Assembly (NCBI GenBank): GCA_947628715.1
Contig: CANRAW010000001.1
Location: 62,001 to 126,000, forward strand
Source: an uncultured Clostridia bacterium
GTDB taxonomy: Bacteria > Bacillota > Clostridia > TANB77 > CAG-508
Reading direction: 5' to 3'
Length of the DNA stretch: 64,000 nucleotides
Below the pieces are notes generated by a model that was given only the letters and a program-made list of their open reading frames with translations, searched no databases and was not told the DNA's origin. Shown here one piece after another: positions 10,115-22,894 of this stretch. Within the stretch, counting starts at the first letter, position 1, and each line of letters starts with the position of its first letter. A program made the position numbers and the translations under genes.

Positions 10115-10966
10115 ATGAGTCAATTTAATCCGTTTAACGGTAGTGGTGGCGGTGGAGCGACACAAATCGTTTATTAGAAAGGAGAAAAAGGAGATACAGG
10201 ACCACAAGGACCTCCCGGTCCACAAGGCCCTCCTGGACCGTAGGGAGAACAAGGACTGCAAGGAGAACAAGGACCTAAAGGGGATTAGGGATTACAAGGT
10301 ATAAAAGGAGATAAAGGTGAACAAGGTCCTATTGGTCCGGCAGGTCCGGCAGGTAAGGATGGAGAAGCAGGCGCACAAGGTCCAACTGGTCCTGCGGGCG
10401 CAACTGGTCCAGCAGGTCCACAAGGCCCGGCAGGAGTTGCAGGAGCTAAAGGTGAAGATGGCAATAAGTGGTATAGTGGAACAAATGTGAACGGCAATAC
10501 AGATTCCAGTGGTACAAGTTCTGATAATAATAATTATAAAACAGGAGATATGTATTTAAACACTGATAATAAAGACATCTATCAATATAAAAATGGTGAT
10601 AGCAGTACAAATACTTGGGAAAAAGTTTGTAACATAAATGGAGACATATACGTTATTAAGACTAAATTAAACGGTGAGAATAATAATCTTGTTAAAGTCT
10701 CTACAACAGACAATGAAAATACTTATGAGATTAGTGATAACTCAATTAAAAAGAATAGTGTAATAACAGTAACTCTTGGAGAAAATATTACAAAAGATTA
10801 GTATACCGCAGCATTAAAAGCCTATATAGTTGGTGATACACAGGAAGAAGGCAAATTTAAACTAAAATGTCTTGGTGAGAAGCCTACAAGTGAAATTCCA
10901 ATTGTTATAACTATTGAAAACAAAAATGAAATAACAATTGGAGGTTTGGGGGGGGTTGATTCTTGA
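10115..10966 (+). CDS. collagen-like tail fibre protein
   Basis: Gly-X-Y repeats [28 protein letters not shown]; three TAG codons before and within the repeats; ends TGA. Confidence 0.9.
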
Positions 10967-11625
10967 TAAGAGTTTTAATCCCCGGAATGTACGAAATTTA
11001 GTCTCAGCCTGTTGAAACAGGAGACTATTAGAAAACTACTTTTTATAATGCTAATAACTACGATACTGACAAAAGCACATTTTATGTTGCCGCAGATTCC
11101 CAAGAAGATAGCGAAGCTCATAAAGTAGAACCTCAAACAATTGATTATTATGAAAATGGATAGTCTATTGTTTCTACAGAAGATAATATCAATAATGTAA
11201 TTACACCTACTACAACTATTTTTAATGAATCAGGCATAAATAGATATTTCTTCTTTTCTCTTTCACCTCAAACAATAAGAGAAAAAACTATTTTCTTATT
11301 AAGCTATAAATGTGATGCTGTAATAGACAAGGATTGTTATATTAAGTTAATACCAGAAGATAAAATTATAAATGGTTCTACTGAAATAACTGAAAAAGCA
11401 AAACAAATCTTTGAATTTGCTTAGAAAGAAATTACAAGTGATGAAGACGAAACAGTTTCAGCAGAATATTTTCCAATAGATTTATATTGTGCTTATACTA
11501 CTAAATTTATTACTCAATCAATTTCTTGTGAAAAAATAAATTAGTAGAAAAAATATTATCCTGTGTTAGTATTAAAAACGTATTGGCAAAATTTTAAATT
11601 TTACGATTTCTCAATAATACAATAA
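10963..11625 (+). CDS. hypothetical structural protein
   Basis: TTG start overlapping the upstream TGA; several TAG including a tandem TAG TAG; ends TAA. Confidence 0.65.
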
Positions 11626-11648
11626 TAATAAAAGGTGGTGATAATTAA

Positions 11649-13484
11649 ATGGCTTTTCTACAACCAGATAAAACTTCAACCTTAAATGGTTTAATAGTAA
11701 AAGAATATCTCTTAACCAACCATAATCCTTACAATATAATAATGCCCTCAATTCAATTACCCAAAACCCCATTAGGTATCACAATCCACAATACCGATTG
11801 GATAACAACAGCATCAGGTACTACGCCCGCAGAACAATATACGAGAGCTACAGTCAACGGTAATATGAATGATGTAAGAGTTCATTACTATGTTGATAAT
11901 ATATGTGCTTGGTAGAATCTTCCACTAACTTTAAGCGGCTTCCATGCGGCTGATGGAAATGGAAACGGCAACACGAAAACGATTGCAATAGAATGTATAA
12001 TGTCAGCTAACGGCGGCACAGCGAGCGAGAAGTCAGAAGATAATTGTGCCCGATTAGCAGCCTATCTTCTTAATCTCTACGGGCTTAATGTTGAGAATAA
12101 CTTGTTTACTCACACCCATTGGCTTAACGTAAAAGACGGAATTACAGGAGATAACGATTATCTCAACACGCATTCCCATCCCTATAAGTCGTGTCCTCTC
12201 TATATTTTACCCCATTGGTAGACATTTAAAGCTAAAGTAAAATCTTACTTAGACCAATTGAAGGCCGGCACATCAAAACCCAGTTCTAATTCCTCAACTT
12301 CTACTACAAATCTCTATAGAGTAAGGAAGTCTTGGGAAGATACTAAGAGCCAAATTGGAGCTTTTACAAGTCTCGATAGGGCTAAAAAAGCTTGTAATGA
12401 GGGTTATTATGTTTTTGATAGCAGCGGTAAAGCAATTTATCCAACAGAACAAAGCAAATCTACTACAGCTTCAAGCAACTCTACTATAACAACAGAACAA
12501 AGTATTTACGCCTATCTAAGGCAAAAAGGTTTTAACGACTACTCGGTAAGTGGTATAATGGGCAATCTTTATGCTGAGAGTAATCTCCAATCTACAAATC
12601 TCCAGAACACCTATAATAATTCTTTAGGTATGACTGATGACGAGTATACTAAAGCTGTTGATAATAACCTCCATGATTTTGTAAACGATTCAGCAGGCTA
12701 TGGACTTGCACAATGGACGTATTATAGTAGAAAACAAGCTCTATTAAATTTTGCTAAAGAAAAAGGCAAGTCAATTGGCGATACTGAAATGTAGTTGGAG
12801 TTCTTAATTAAGGAACTTAAAGAAGATTTTAGCAACGTTTATAGCGAACTTTTGAAAGCTACTTCCGTTAAACAAGCTTCTGATTGTTTCATGACGAAGT
12901 TTGAAAGTCCTGCGGATTAGAGTAGTACAATGAAGAATTTAAGAGCAAGCTACGGTGAGAAATATTACAAACAATATTGTGGTACTACTGCCGCCGCACC
13001 AACAGTTGATAGCAAGGATAGTAATAAGAATAACAATTCTAAAGACAATATTAACAACAATAGTACTAAGAAAATCGATATAACCTACTGTGTCAATATT
13101 GGTTCGTGGTTGCCGCCCGTTGTCAATTGTGAGGACGAAACAGAAGATGGCTACGCTGGCATAAAGAATACTTCAATTCGTGCTTTGGCGGCTAAAGTTT
13201 CAGAAGGAACTCTTAAATACCGTGTCCATATCGTGAATGGTGGTTGGTTAGGCTGGATTAGTAACTATAAACTAAACGACTTCTACCACGGCTATGCGGG
13301 ACTTTTAACTGATAAGATTGACGCAGTCCAAGCTGAATTAACTGAAGTGCCAGGCTATCAAGTTGTCTATCGAACTTCAACAAGCTCAAAAGACTACTAC
13401 CCGTGGGTAACAGGAACAAGAGACTATGCGGGTGTGTTTGGCAAGCTTGTTGATAGAGTACAAATGAAGATTGTTAAGCTATAA
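11649..13484 (+). CDS. modular endolysin: N-acetylmuramoyl-L-alanine amidase, phage tail lysozyme-like domain, C-terminal repeat domain
   Basis: GITIHNTDW...HYYVDN...FHAADGNGNGNTKTIAIE; YLRQKGFNDYSVSGIMGNLYAESNL; IKNTSIRALAAKVSEGTLKYRVHIVNGGWLGWI...GYAG; four TAG. Confidence 0.88.
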
Positions 13485-13490
13485 GATTAT

Positions 13491-13517
13491 AAGGGGATTA
13501 TTATAAAAATCCCCTTT
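13491..13517 (+). terminator. terminator after endolysin
   Basis: aaggggatt..aatcccctt then T-rich. Confidence 0.6.
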
Positions 13518-13558
13518 ACTTTTTACTTTTTAATGAATAATTTAAAGGAGGTGCGGTG

Positions 13559-13891
13559 ATGGATAATTTATTAGTAATTTCTTCAAGCAATACAATTGTA
13601 AATTTTGGGCTTATAACATTTCTAACTACAATTATTGTAGAGGTAATGAAGAGTGTTTTGCCTAAGAAATTTCCTACTCAATTATTAACAATATTAGTTT
13701 CGTTATTTTTAACAATTTGTATTGTAGTTAATTCGTCAGGATTATCATTTAATTCTATTGTCTCTGGAATTGTAATAGGTTTTGTCATCTCTTTTATTAG
13801 TATGAACGGATTTGATGCTTTTAAAAATATCTATAGTAGGTTTAATATAGAGGATAAAGGTAGTGATAATGATGGTAGCGATGACAGCTAA
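13559..13891 (+). CDS. holin-like membrane protein
   Basis: Two hydrophobic helices (VNFGLITFLTTIIVEVM; LLTILVSLFLTICIVV), next to endolysin. Confidence 0.7.
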   Translation: MDNLLVISSSNTIVNFGLITFLTTIIVEVMKSVLPKKFPTQLLTILVSLFLTICIVVNSSGLSFNSIVSGIVIGFVISFISMNGFDAFKNIYSRFNIEDKGSDNDGSDDS

Positions 13892-16853
13892 TGATTTTGA
13901 AAAACTATTGGCAGATTTAATTGATGGGTATTAGAATAATAGTGATGTTATAGATCCTAATAACGAAGAAGATAAAGTTTTCAATATTGAAAATTTTAAC
14001 GGAGCGGCATTAGGAGAATATATGGCAGAACAAAATAATTTTTGGAAATTTATGTTGGAAAATGTTGATAGTCAATTGAATGGAGCAAATAATGGAGAAC
14101 ACTATGGAATAAGATGGGGCGATTTTCCAAAAGATTTTGAATCTGTTATGAAATTTATTGCTAATAGAGCTGAATTAGATAATATTGATTTCTTAGAATA
14201 TTGTAAAAAAGTTAAAGATACAAACAATAACCATTGGAATGAATCGATGAATAAATTGATGACTGATTTGTATAACTATCAAACCGATGGTGGTGGGAAC
14301 TTCTTAGTCTATAAAGGAGAAAACGAAGCTGATTCAATAGGTTGGAGAAGGTCTGTAGTAAGAAATCAAGATGCGGGATATGATTTTGATAATAAATATG
14401 TTTGGTTAGAACAAAATCTTGATAAAGAAACGTATCAGCAAGTAAGAAATAAAGATAAGATGATAAAAGTATTATAGGATAGTAGTCAATTATAGTTTAC
14501 TTGCGAACAAAAACCTAATACTAAAGTTAGACTAATAATGCCAAAATATTTAAGGCGAGTTGAAATTGAGGATTTAAATAGAAATTTTTGGGTAATAGGA
14601 CAATCCATCACAGCGCTATGTGCGTTTTTATTCGGTCCTAACAAACCTTTAGTTGATTTACTTAAAGGAATATTAAAAGAACTGCCAGAATTATGGGAGA
14701 ATATATTGTATCTTTGGGCTTAGATTGCTGTTATGTTGTAGAAGCCTAAAATTACACATATTGAGAACATTTTCTTTCCGATTTATAATTCAGAACTGGA
14801 AGCTTATATTAAGTATGATAACTTTTAGGATAGTAAAGTTTCTTTTGATAATGGAAAAGAATTAGAAGCAGTATGGGAAAGGATTAAGAGTATTAAGGAC
14901 AGGTATACGAATAGTCATTTAGTAATAGTACCTGAGATAAGGGATAAGAATTATTATCATAATTATTATAGTAAGGTACACTATCCTGGCGTTATTGTTT
15001 TTGATAGAAATAGTAATAAGGTTAGTTATTATACAATGTAGCTTGAGATTGATTTGACTAATAAAAATGATAGTTTTTTAAAAAATATTGTGGGTATTGC
15101 AAGGAGAGATAACAAATACTATTTGTTGTCTGATTTTACGACTACTGATGAAAATAAAATTCCTGATGAAGAGGAGTATTTTGGCGGTGTAAGAGTAATA
15201 CCTACCATTGAAAGTGAATATAATGAGACTGAAAATAAAATAAAATTAAAAACTTTGAAATTTGACTGTTATGATATAGCACACGATTTATTTAGTTTTG
15301 ATACTAATAATCAAGATAAGAAAATAACTACAATTACTACAACTATAAACGATTCAACAATTACATTGCAAAATAATGTTCAATATACTAAAATTTCTAC
15401 TGATAAATATAATATAATAGGAGAAGAAATAAAGAAAGGCTTATATTTAGGAGAAGTAGTTAGTGTTTTCTATGATATGCCTGAAATTGATTACAATACT
15501 GAATTTTAGTTTGTTAGTTTTACTCCAACTGCCAGTGGTGAATTATAGCTTAGAATGTCTTATGAAACATATGTACAAAATCAACCCTATAATGGTGGGG
15601 AAACGAAAGCCCAAGATTATGTAATGAAACAATGGATTGCATATCTTGATAAAACTTATGGAGAAAACAATATCAAACCACCAATAAATTTTAAGAAAAG
15701 AAGTGCTAAATTTTTAGTTACAAGAATAATGTTTGTATCTAAAGAAAACGAAAATAGTTCTTCTATTGTAGGAACTAATTATCAATGCTGTATATATTTA
15801 ACTATTTTATTAAGAACTTCAAAAGGAAAAATTCTTAGAAAAATATGTAGAATACAAAGCTATGATTATGAAGAGGGTTGGCCTCAGTTCCCTATGGTTA
15901 GTGCAAGTGTAGAAGACCCTGTAGGTAGATTAAGTACAAAAAAGCTTATGGCTATTAAAGATAGTAGTAGAAAGGTAAGTGATTATCAAAATGATAGTAA
16001 TGGAGAAGATAAAAAATTAACACTAATCCACGAAAGCGATTCATCAGTCCACTATCTTTCAATGGCAGAATTAAAAGAAAAAGGACAATTAAAACCATTG
16101 AGAAGAACTTGTGAAAAAGAAGAGGATGAAAAAGGTAACTATAAAAAATCAACAGATGAAAATAAATGTGAATGTGGAGGAGCATCATTAGGAACTTTTA
16201 TATGCAGTAGTCCTAAAATTATCGACCCACAAAATCCCAAGTTGGATATATTTTATTTAATTGTAGTCGATTCAGCAATGCAATTTTGTTTCGAAAAAGA
16301 TGAAGAAGGCAAGATGCTAATAAATCCAGATTATCCAACAGAAATAATAAATCCTTATGCAATTGCATATTATTATAAATGTGAAGTAGACGAAGAAAAG
16401 AGTGTAGTAAAAGCTTATTATAAAGGAGTAGAAAAACCAGATATGGATGATAAATGTGATTATATAGTAAAAGCAAGTGATATTTTAGAAGGAGTTACAG
16501 ATACTACCGAAGAAGATACAGACAATGAACAAAGCTCAGATAGTGAGCAAGATAAGGTTGATTCTGAAAAGAGCAACAATATTCAAGCTGAAAACGATGA
16601 TTCGCCTGAGACTGGAGAAAATAATACTGAGTTAAAATTACGAAGTCCCTTTAATAAATTAGGATAGAAAAAAATTGAAATAGGTAATGGACATACTTAG
16701 AAAGACTTGCTTGTTGCATTCAATATAGGTTGGGGTTTTTGTAGAGGAGCAATAAGAATGTTGGAGGGAGGTGAGTTTGTAGATGATGGAGGAAAAGGAC
16801 CTTTAGACGAGCCAAAGCCTGGAGAGCCTACAGGAGAACAGCCAAAGCAATAA
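13872..16853 (+). CDS. large tail/fibre protein, paralogue 1
   Basis: 993 aa across many TAG, ends TAA; contains RLIMPKYLRRVEIEDLNRNFWVIG. Confidence 0.8.
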
Positions 16854-18939
16854 AGATAAAAAGCTTAAAGAATTGTTAATATCTGAATTAAATTCTTTTA
16901 GTGAGAAAGATAAAGAAAATTTTTATAAAAATCTTATAGAACAATTACCTAAAGAAAAAGAAAATTTACAACAATATTTCTTTAGAGGAAAAGATATAGG
17001 TAATTCTACAGATAATAGTAAATTAGTTGAACTAATCGACAAACAAGCTGACCTAACTGCTAAATTCTTTCAAGATATATACGATGATTATATAGAAAAA
17101 GACTTTCCAGAATATTCCTATTCAACAACACTTCGTAATAAGAATCCTGATAAGGAAGTTTGGAACAAATACTTTAGTGATGCTTTAAAATACTATCTCA
17201 AACATATTGACCCAAAAGGAATGGAAGCTTACGAAGGTAATGACCCTTTATATTATAATAGTGAAACAGGTGAAATCTATACTAAAGACGAAGATTCAAT
17301 AATAGGTTCGATAGATGTTGAAGCCAATGAAAATGGTAAAGTCTATCCTTATCGTTTTATTGATATTAAAAATGCCGATGCTGGCGCAAACTTTGTAAAA
17401 GACCCTTATTACAAAATTGACGATACTATATTTGAAATTCGCTCTCCGTGGGTTATACCGTGGTACAATATAAATGGCAAATCTTATGATACTGTAAGAA
17501 GTAGTGATAAATTGGTTAATGTTTTAGCTAATGATAAAGAACTAACTTTTACAGCACCAAAAAATGTTGAGGACAAAATTATCTATTGGATTCGTTTAAT
17601 AATGCCTAAGTATAAACGAAGAGTTGAAATTGAGGACTTAGATAGAAACTTCTGGGTAATAGGTTAGGTATTAACAGCACTCAACAACTATTTGTTTGGA
17701 GATAAAGGTTATTATGAAATGATAAAGCTATTAGTTGATTAGTTAGCAAGATTATGGGAAAATATTCTTTATCTTTGGGGCGGTGCAGCAATATTGTCTT
17801 AGAAACCAGTTTATAATTAGACTGTTACTAAGATTGTTGTATTGCCTAATAATATTTTTTAGCCTTATATGAAGTATGATGATTTTGGAGAAACGGTTAA
17901 GAATATTGAAGAAAAGGTTAAGGAAGAGGAAGTTAAGGAAGAAGAAAAAGAAGAAGAAACCGAGGAAGAAGAAGTTGAAGGACAAGAAACAGAAGAGGGG
18001 GAAAAAGATGAAAATGCAAATAGGTTAATGGATAAGGATAATAAGCTAACTGAGAATGGGAAAAAGTTAGTTAAAAAACTATTAACCCCTTATATTGAGC
18101 AATATAGTAATTATAATTTATGCCTGTTTCCTTTAATTAGATTAAACAATTATGATAAAAACTACTATTCTGCCGAGTATTATCCCGGAGCTTTTATTTA
18201 CGATAGGAATAAAGATAATCCTGATTGGAATATTGAAGAGTTTCCTATTTTAATTAACTTAGGACCTACTATTGCCGCTGCACCACCAACTGATAGCGAT
18301 ACTTCAACAGGTGATAGTGCCGCACAACAAGCTGATAGTGAGACATCGGATAATGGTGGTGGCACAACAGAAGACAATAATAATAAATAGGAAGATTCTA
18401 ATAATGATATAAAATCAAATCTTCTTTTTATTAGAAAAAATAATCATAGTTATTATTATACAACGATAAAAAGCGATAGTATTACTTTTGAAGTAGACGA
18501 TGAAAATATTGAAGATTATAAAGGTAGATATTATTAGTTATTAAAAACAAGACCAAGTAATATTGTACTAACTAATAATGGATTAACTACAACAAGTGGT
18601 ATTACTCACCCCAGTGTATAGACTTTTGAAATTACATTGTATGACGCTGCCTTTGAAGCTATTAAAAAAGATACAGGAAAGACAGGTCATAGAATTATTG
18701 GAACTTATAAATATACAGGAACTAAATCAGAGGAAGCTAATGAAAATGGTGAGTATACTATAACAGGCAAGGTAGAGTTTACTAAAAGTAATAATATTGT
18801 TGTCATGGATAATAAAATTTTTAAAATAGAAGATATATCACAAGGATTTTATCAAGGCGAGTTAATTAGTTATTATCAAGATATAACTAATGTAGCAAAC
18901 AAATCAGTAACTAATAGTGAGGGAGGTGAAAAGAAATGA
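16783..18939 (+). CDS. large tail/fibre protein, paralogue 2 (5' end overlaps paralogue 1 by ~70 nt)
   Basis: 718 aa across many TAG; RLIMPKYKRRVEIEDLDRNFWVIG; ends TGA in an ATGA overlap. Confidence 0.78.
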
Positions 18940-21900
18940 GTTATAATTTTGAATAGGCTAAAGAAAACAAACCTGATAATTTAACTTTAGCCCAATATTT
19001 ATCTTTAACAACAGACAATTATCCCCACTATTGGGAAGATATAATCAATACTTTATATGGTGAAAAGGATTGGTTAAAACATTATTTTCTATATGACACG
19101 GAGATTAAAGAAAAATCTTTATTTAACGAAATTTAGAAGAATATAGACTTTAATGAAAATGCTTTTGAAGAGTATTATGAAGAATTTTCAAAAAGTAATA
19201 GAGAAGATAATAAAAAGTTTTGGAATGAATCTCTTGATGACTTATATAAACATTTCTATGATAAAATTGATAATGTATCGGCTAATTGGGAACAAGAATT
19301 ATTAAAAGACCCTTATAAAAAAGTTTTTCTTTTTGCTAACGCCGCTTGGGCTTTTTCTCATGATAAAGTTAAAATAGTAAATCCTTATCATAGAAGAGTT
19401 GGAAAAATACTGTCAGACACTTATCATGGAGTAAGAACAGACCTATTAGGAATAACAACCGAATCTGCTGATAATCTCCAATTCACCCATACCCAAAAAC
19501 AACCAGACAATCCTGAATAGTTTATGAAAAAATGGATTCGTCTTATAATGCCTAAATATTCTCATAGAGTTGAAATAGAGGACTTAAATAGAAACTTTTG
19601 GGTAATAGGTAATATATTAGCCCAACTATGTGACTATCTTTTTTCACCAGACCAAAATCCATATATTGATTTATTTAAGAAAATCTTAGAAGAACTCTCC
19701 CATATGTGGGAGAATGTAGCTTATCTATGGGCTGAGTTAGGACTTTTAACTTAGAAAAATAGTGGTGATATTCACGTTGAGTTTGTTCCCTTGCCTTTAA
19801 GTAAATACGAAGACTATAGAAGATTTGATATTTTTGGTGAATTTGAAAACAATGTTGAAAATAGTGTTGATGAAGAAAACTCTGATATTGGAAAAGGTTA
19901 GCTTAGCATTACTACTATTGAAGCATTTATCGCAGCACTACAGAATAAAGAATCCACAATTGAGGAATTAAATGATAAGATTAAAAATTGTAAAGATAAA
20001 ATTACTGAGAACTTAAACTATTTAACCTTTAAATATAGTAATACTGACCTTTGCATATTCCCCTATTTACGACTTAACAACTATGAAGATAACTTCTATG
20101 CAACAGCAATCTATCCTTGTGTAATGTATTATTTTGCCAAGAGTAAAAAATGGTATTAGAAAATAATAAATGTTAATTATAAAAATGAAGACAGTGTAAG
20201 AACAACACTATTATCTTTTGATATAAGAGGAGAGTATCAAAGTCTTAACTATCAATGGAGTATTTATGGTATAAGAGAAAAAGAACAAAAGTATCGTTAT
20301 GCCGCCCCATTAGGTAATATCGACTTAATAAACGAGAATGAGGGTATTACTTGGCGTGATGAACCTGAAACTAAACTTCATAGATATTATGGTTTACTGA
20401 GAATAATACCAGACGTTGAGGTTAATACTTATAACAATGGTGTTGCAATAAAAAATTTAACATTTAAGGTTTATGATGCCGCCGCAAGAACTATTAACAA
20501 CGAAGAAAAATTATTAGTATCTATAGAATAGACTGATGATTTACTTTGTGTTGATAATAATAATGAAGAAATTGAAATACTTTCTTGTAATTGTGATGAA
20601 AATTTGGAATTTAAAGAAGAGTAGAATTTTCTCAATACGAAAGGTTATTGTGGATATTATTAGGGAGAATTGGTAAGTTGGTTTAATAAATCTGCAATTT
20701 TTGAATATGAACCGATTGATTTTTAGATTATTAAAATAGGAGATTTTTATCCTGTTGAATATACAGTTTAGAAAGACTTTTGGAAAATAGGAGCTAATAA
20801 AAAAGGAGAAGAAGAATTATAGTGTACTGTTCCTTTAAGAGGAATTTTCAGAGTTTCATAGTAGTATAAAGGATTGTAGCATGATGGTTTTGATTTGGTT
20901 GGAATTTATAAGGAAAATGTTAAGGATAAGGTTGAAGGCTTTACAGGAGATAATCAAGAAGTAATTGTCTATTCAACAGTACACGGTGTTGTGCGTTTTG
21001 CTAATTGGGAGAACCCCAACAATCATAGTGAAGGATTTGGCTACTTTGTTGCAATATAGGAATTTTTATATGAAGATGAGCTTGGAAAACACTATGGAGA
21101 CTATTATTACTTTGGACATTTGAAACCCGGTTCAGATTATAATTTTAAAAATGGTGATACCGAATATACTGGTAGCAATGAAGATTATTGTTTTGTTAAG
21201 TATGAAGATGAAGTATGGCCCGGTACTCCAATTGGTGTGCAAGGTAGTACAGGACACAGTACAGGCATTCATCTACATTATTGCGCCCGCCCTCAATATC
21301 AATCAAGTAGTGAAAGTAATCCACCAAGAGATATTACAACATTAACTCATATACCTAACGTTATTGGTATGTTTGGTACTGAGGATAAGTATGTTTTTTC
21401 AGTTGTACAAAAGGAGTTAAGTGATAAGCCAAAGAGTGATGAATTAGATTCTTATACTTATGGATTTGGAAGTTATAACTTATCAGACCGCACATACAAC
21501 GACCCCAAATATGGAGATACCCAAGCTGTTTACGAATATAGACGTGCCTTTGTTGAGAACAAAGTTAATAATTGGATAGAAGGACAAGATGAATACTGTG
21601 GTTATTTAAAATTTGTTAGATATAATTTAAAAAAACGTAATAATGGTGGTTATAGTTTTGATGAACCCGATTTTAAATATTATAATGCTGATGATATAGC
21701 ACTTGACAGCGATATAAATGGAGACGATGTAAAAAATTGGGGTAAAGAATATATTGAACAAACTATGTCAACTATTGAAGAAGATAAGAGAAAGAATACT
21801 ATCTTTGTTAGTAAAATTGGAGCTAACTATTGGACAGGAACTTATTCTAAAAAAGATAGTAAAAATATAGGTAGTGGACAATGGAATTATGGATTATTAT

Positions 21901-22622
21901 GTTATTTGTATTATTATGATAAAGAAGAAGCTGTAGCAACTCCTTTAGGTCGAGTTTTAATTTTTGATGGTTTTTGGACTGAGAATACAACAGTATTTTC
22001 AAGACCTGATAACGGCTACCAATATCGCCGCATTTCGTTAAACGGCAATATTCTTTCAACTAAGAAACCTAAGCGCAATGAAAATGGTGAGATTAGTTTT
22101 GATAAAGTCTTTTCTCTTAAAGACGGTACACTAAGATGGTATGACCATCATACTGAAAATGGAGAAGCAAAAGTAAGCGTTCCAATTGAGATTAACTTTG
22201 ACAATGGTAACATTGATGTTGTTGATAATTTTAATGAACGTTAGTATATATTAGGAACAGGAGTTACACCTAATGTAAGCACTGATACTACAAAGGTTAG
22301 TGGTAATATCAACGATTGGGTAAGGGCTGCTGTTAAATATATTACATTAGAATATGCAGAATTTTTTAGACCTCGTGCAACTACTGATGGGCTATAGGGA
22401 AATAGGATTATTAGACTGATACCTGATAAGTCTATGGAAAATGGTTGGTAGATGAATGGTGCAGGACGTTATTGGAATTACGATGGTGGAGAGAAGATTT
22501 AGGAGAAATATAGGTTTGCTTATAGTAAAGATTATTGGAAAGGAGAAGGTTGGGAAGATAATGTTTATTGGGATAATAATACGGAGTTGTTTGATTATAA
22601 ACCTAAGGAAAAGAATGATTGA
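18936..22622 (+). CDS. large tail protein, paralogue 3, with internal M23 peptidase domain
   Basis: 1228 aa across TAG; RLIMPKYSHRVEIEDLNRNFWVIG; HDGFDLVG...YYYFGHLKPG...GIHLHYCARP. Confidence 0.82.
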
Positions 22623-22647
22623 CTTTTGTTAATTTTTTAATTATAAT
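22619..22647 (+). promoter_or_regulatory. promoter TTGACT-N17-TATAAT
   Basis: Overlaps the stop of the preceding gene. Confidence 0.7.
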
Positions 22648-22678
22648 TTAATTAAAAATAAATAAGAGAGGTGAGGAT

Positions 22679-22894
22679 ATGGAAAATGTTTATGATGAGG
22701 AAGTTGGATTACATTAGGAAATTACATTAGATGAATATATGAAATTAGATGAAGAAAAACGAAAATCAGATAATATTTATTTTATTACTGATGTTGATAA
22801 TGAAATAGAGTTGATAAATAGATTAAGTGAGCAAATGAAAATATTACAAGAGGAATTAGAGGAGGTGGTGGCTGATGGGCTTGATAATGCGTAA
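22679..22894 (+). CDS. hypothetical small protein
   Basis: 71 aa, one TAG (VGLHxEITL), good RBS. Confidence 0.6.

Noticed and set aside
10285-10497. Minus [19 protein letters not shown]
   Set aside because: Antisense shadow of the collagen Gly-X-Y repeat
16873-17667. Treating each TAG-delimited ORF as a separate gene or pseudogene
   Set aside because: Fragments are co-frame, lack RBS at internal starts, and homology/repeats continue across TAG
17752-17985. Minus ORF rich in Phe/Leu (FFFLGFFFFFFF)
   Set aside because: Shadow of the Glu/Lys-rich plus-strand linker
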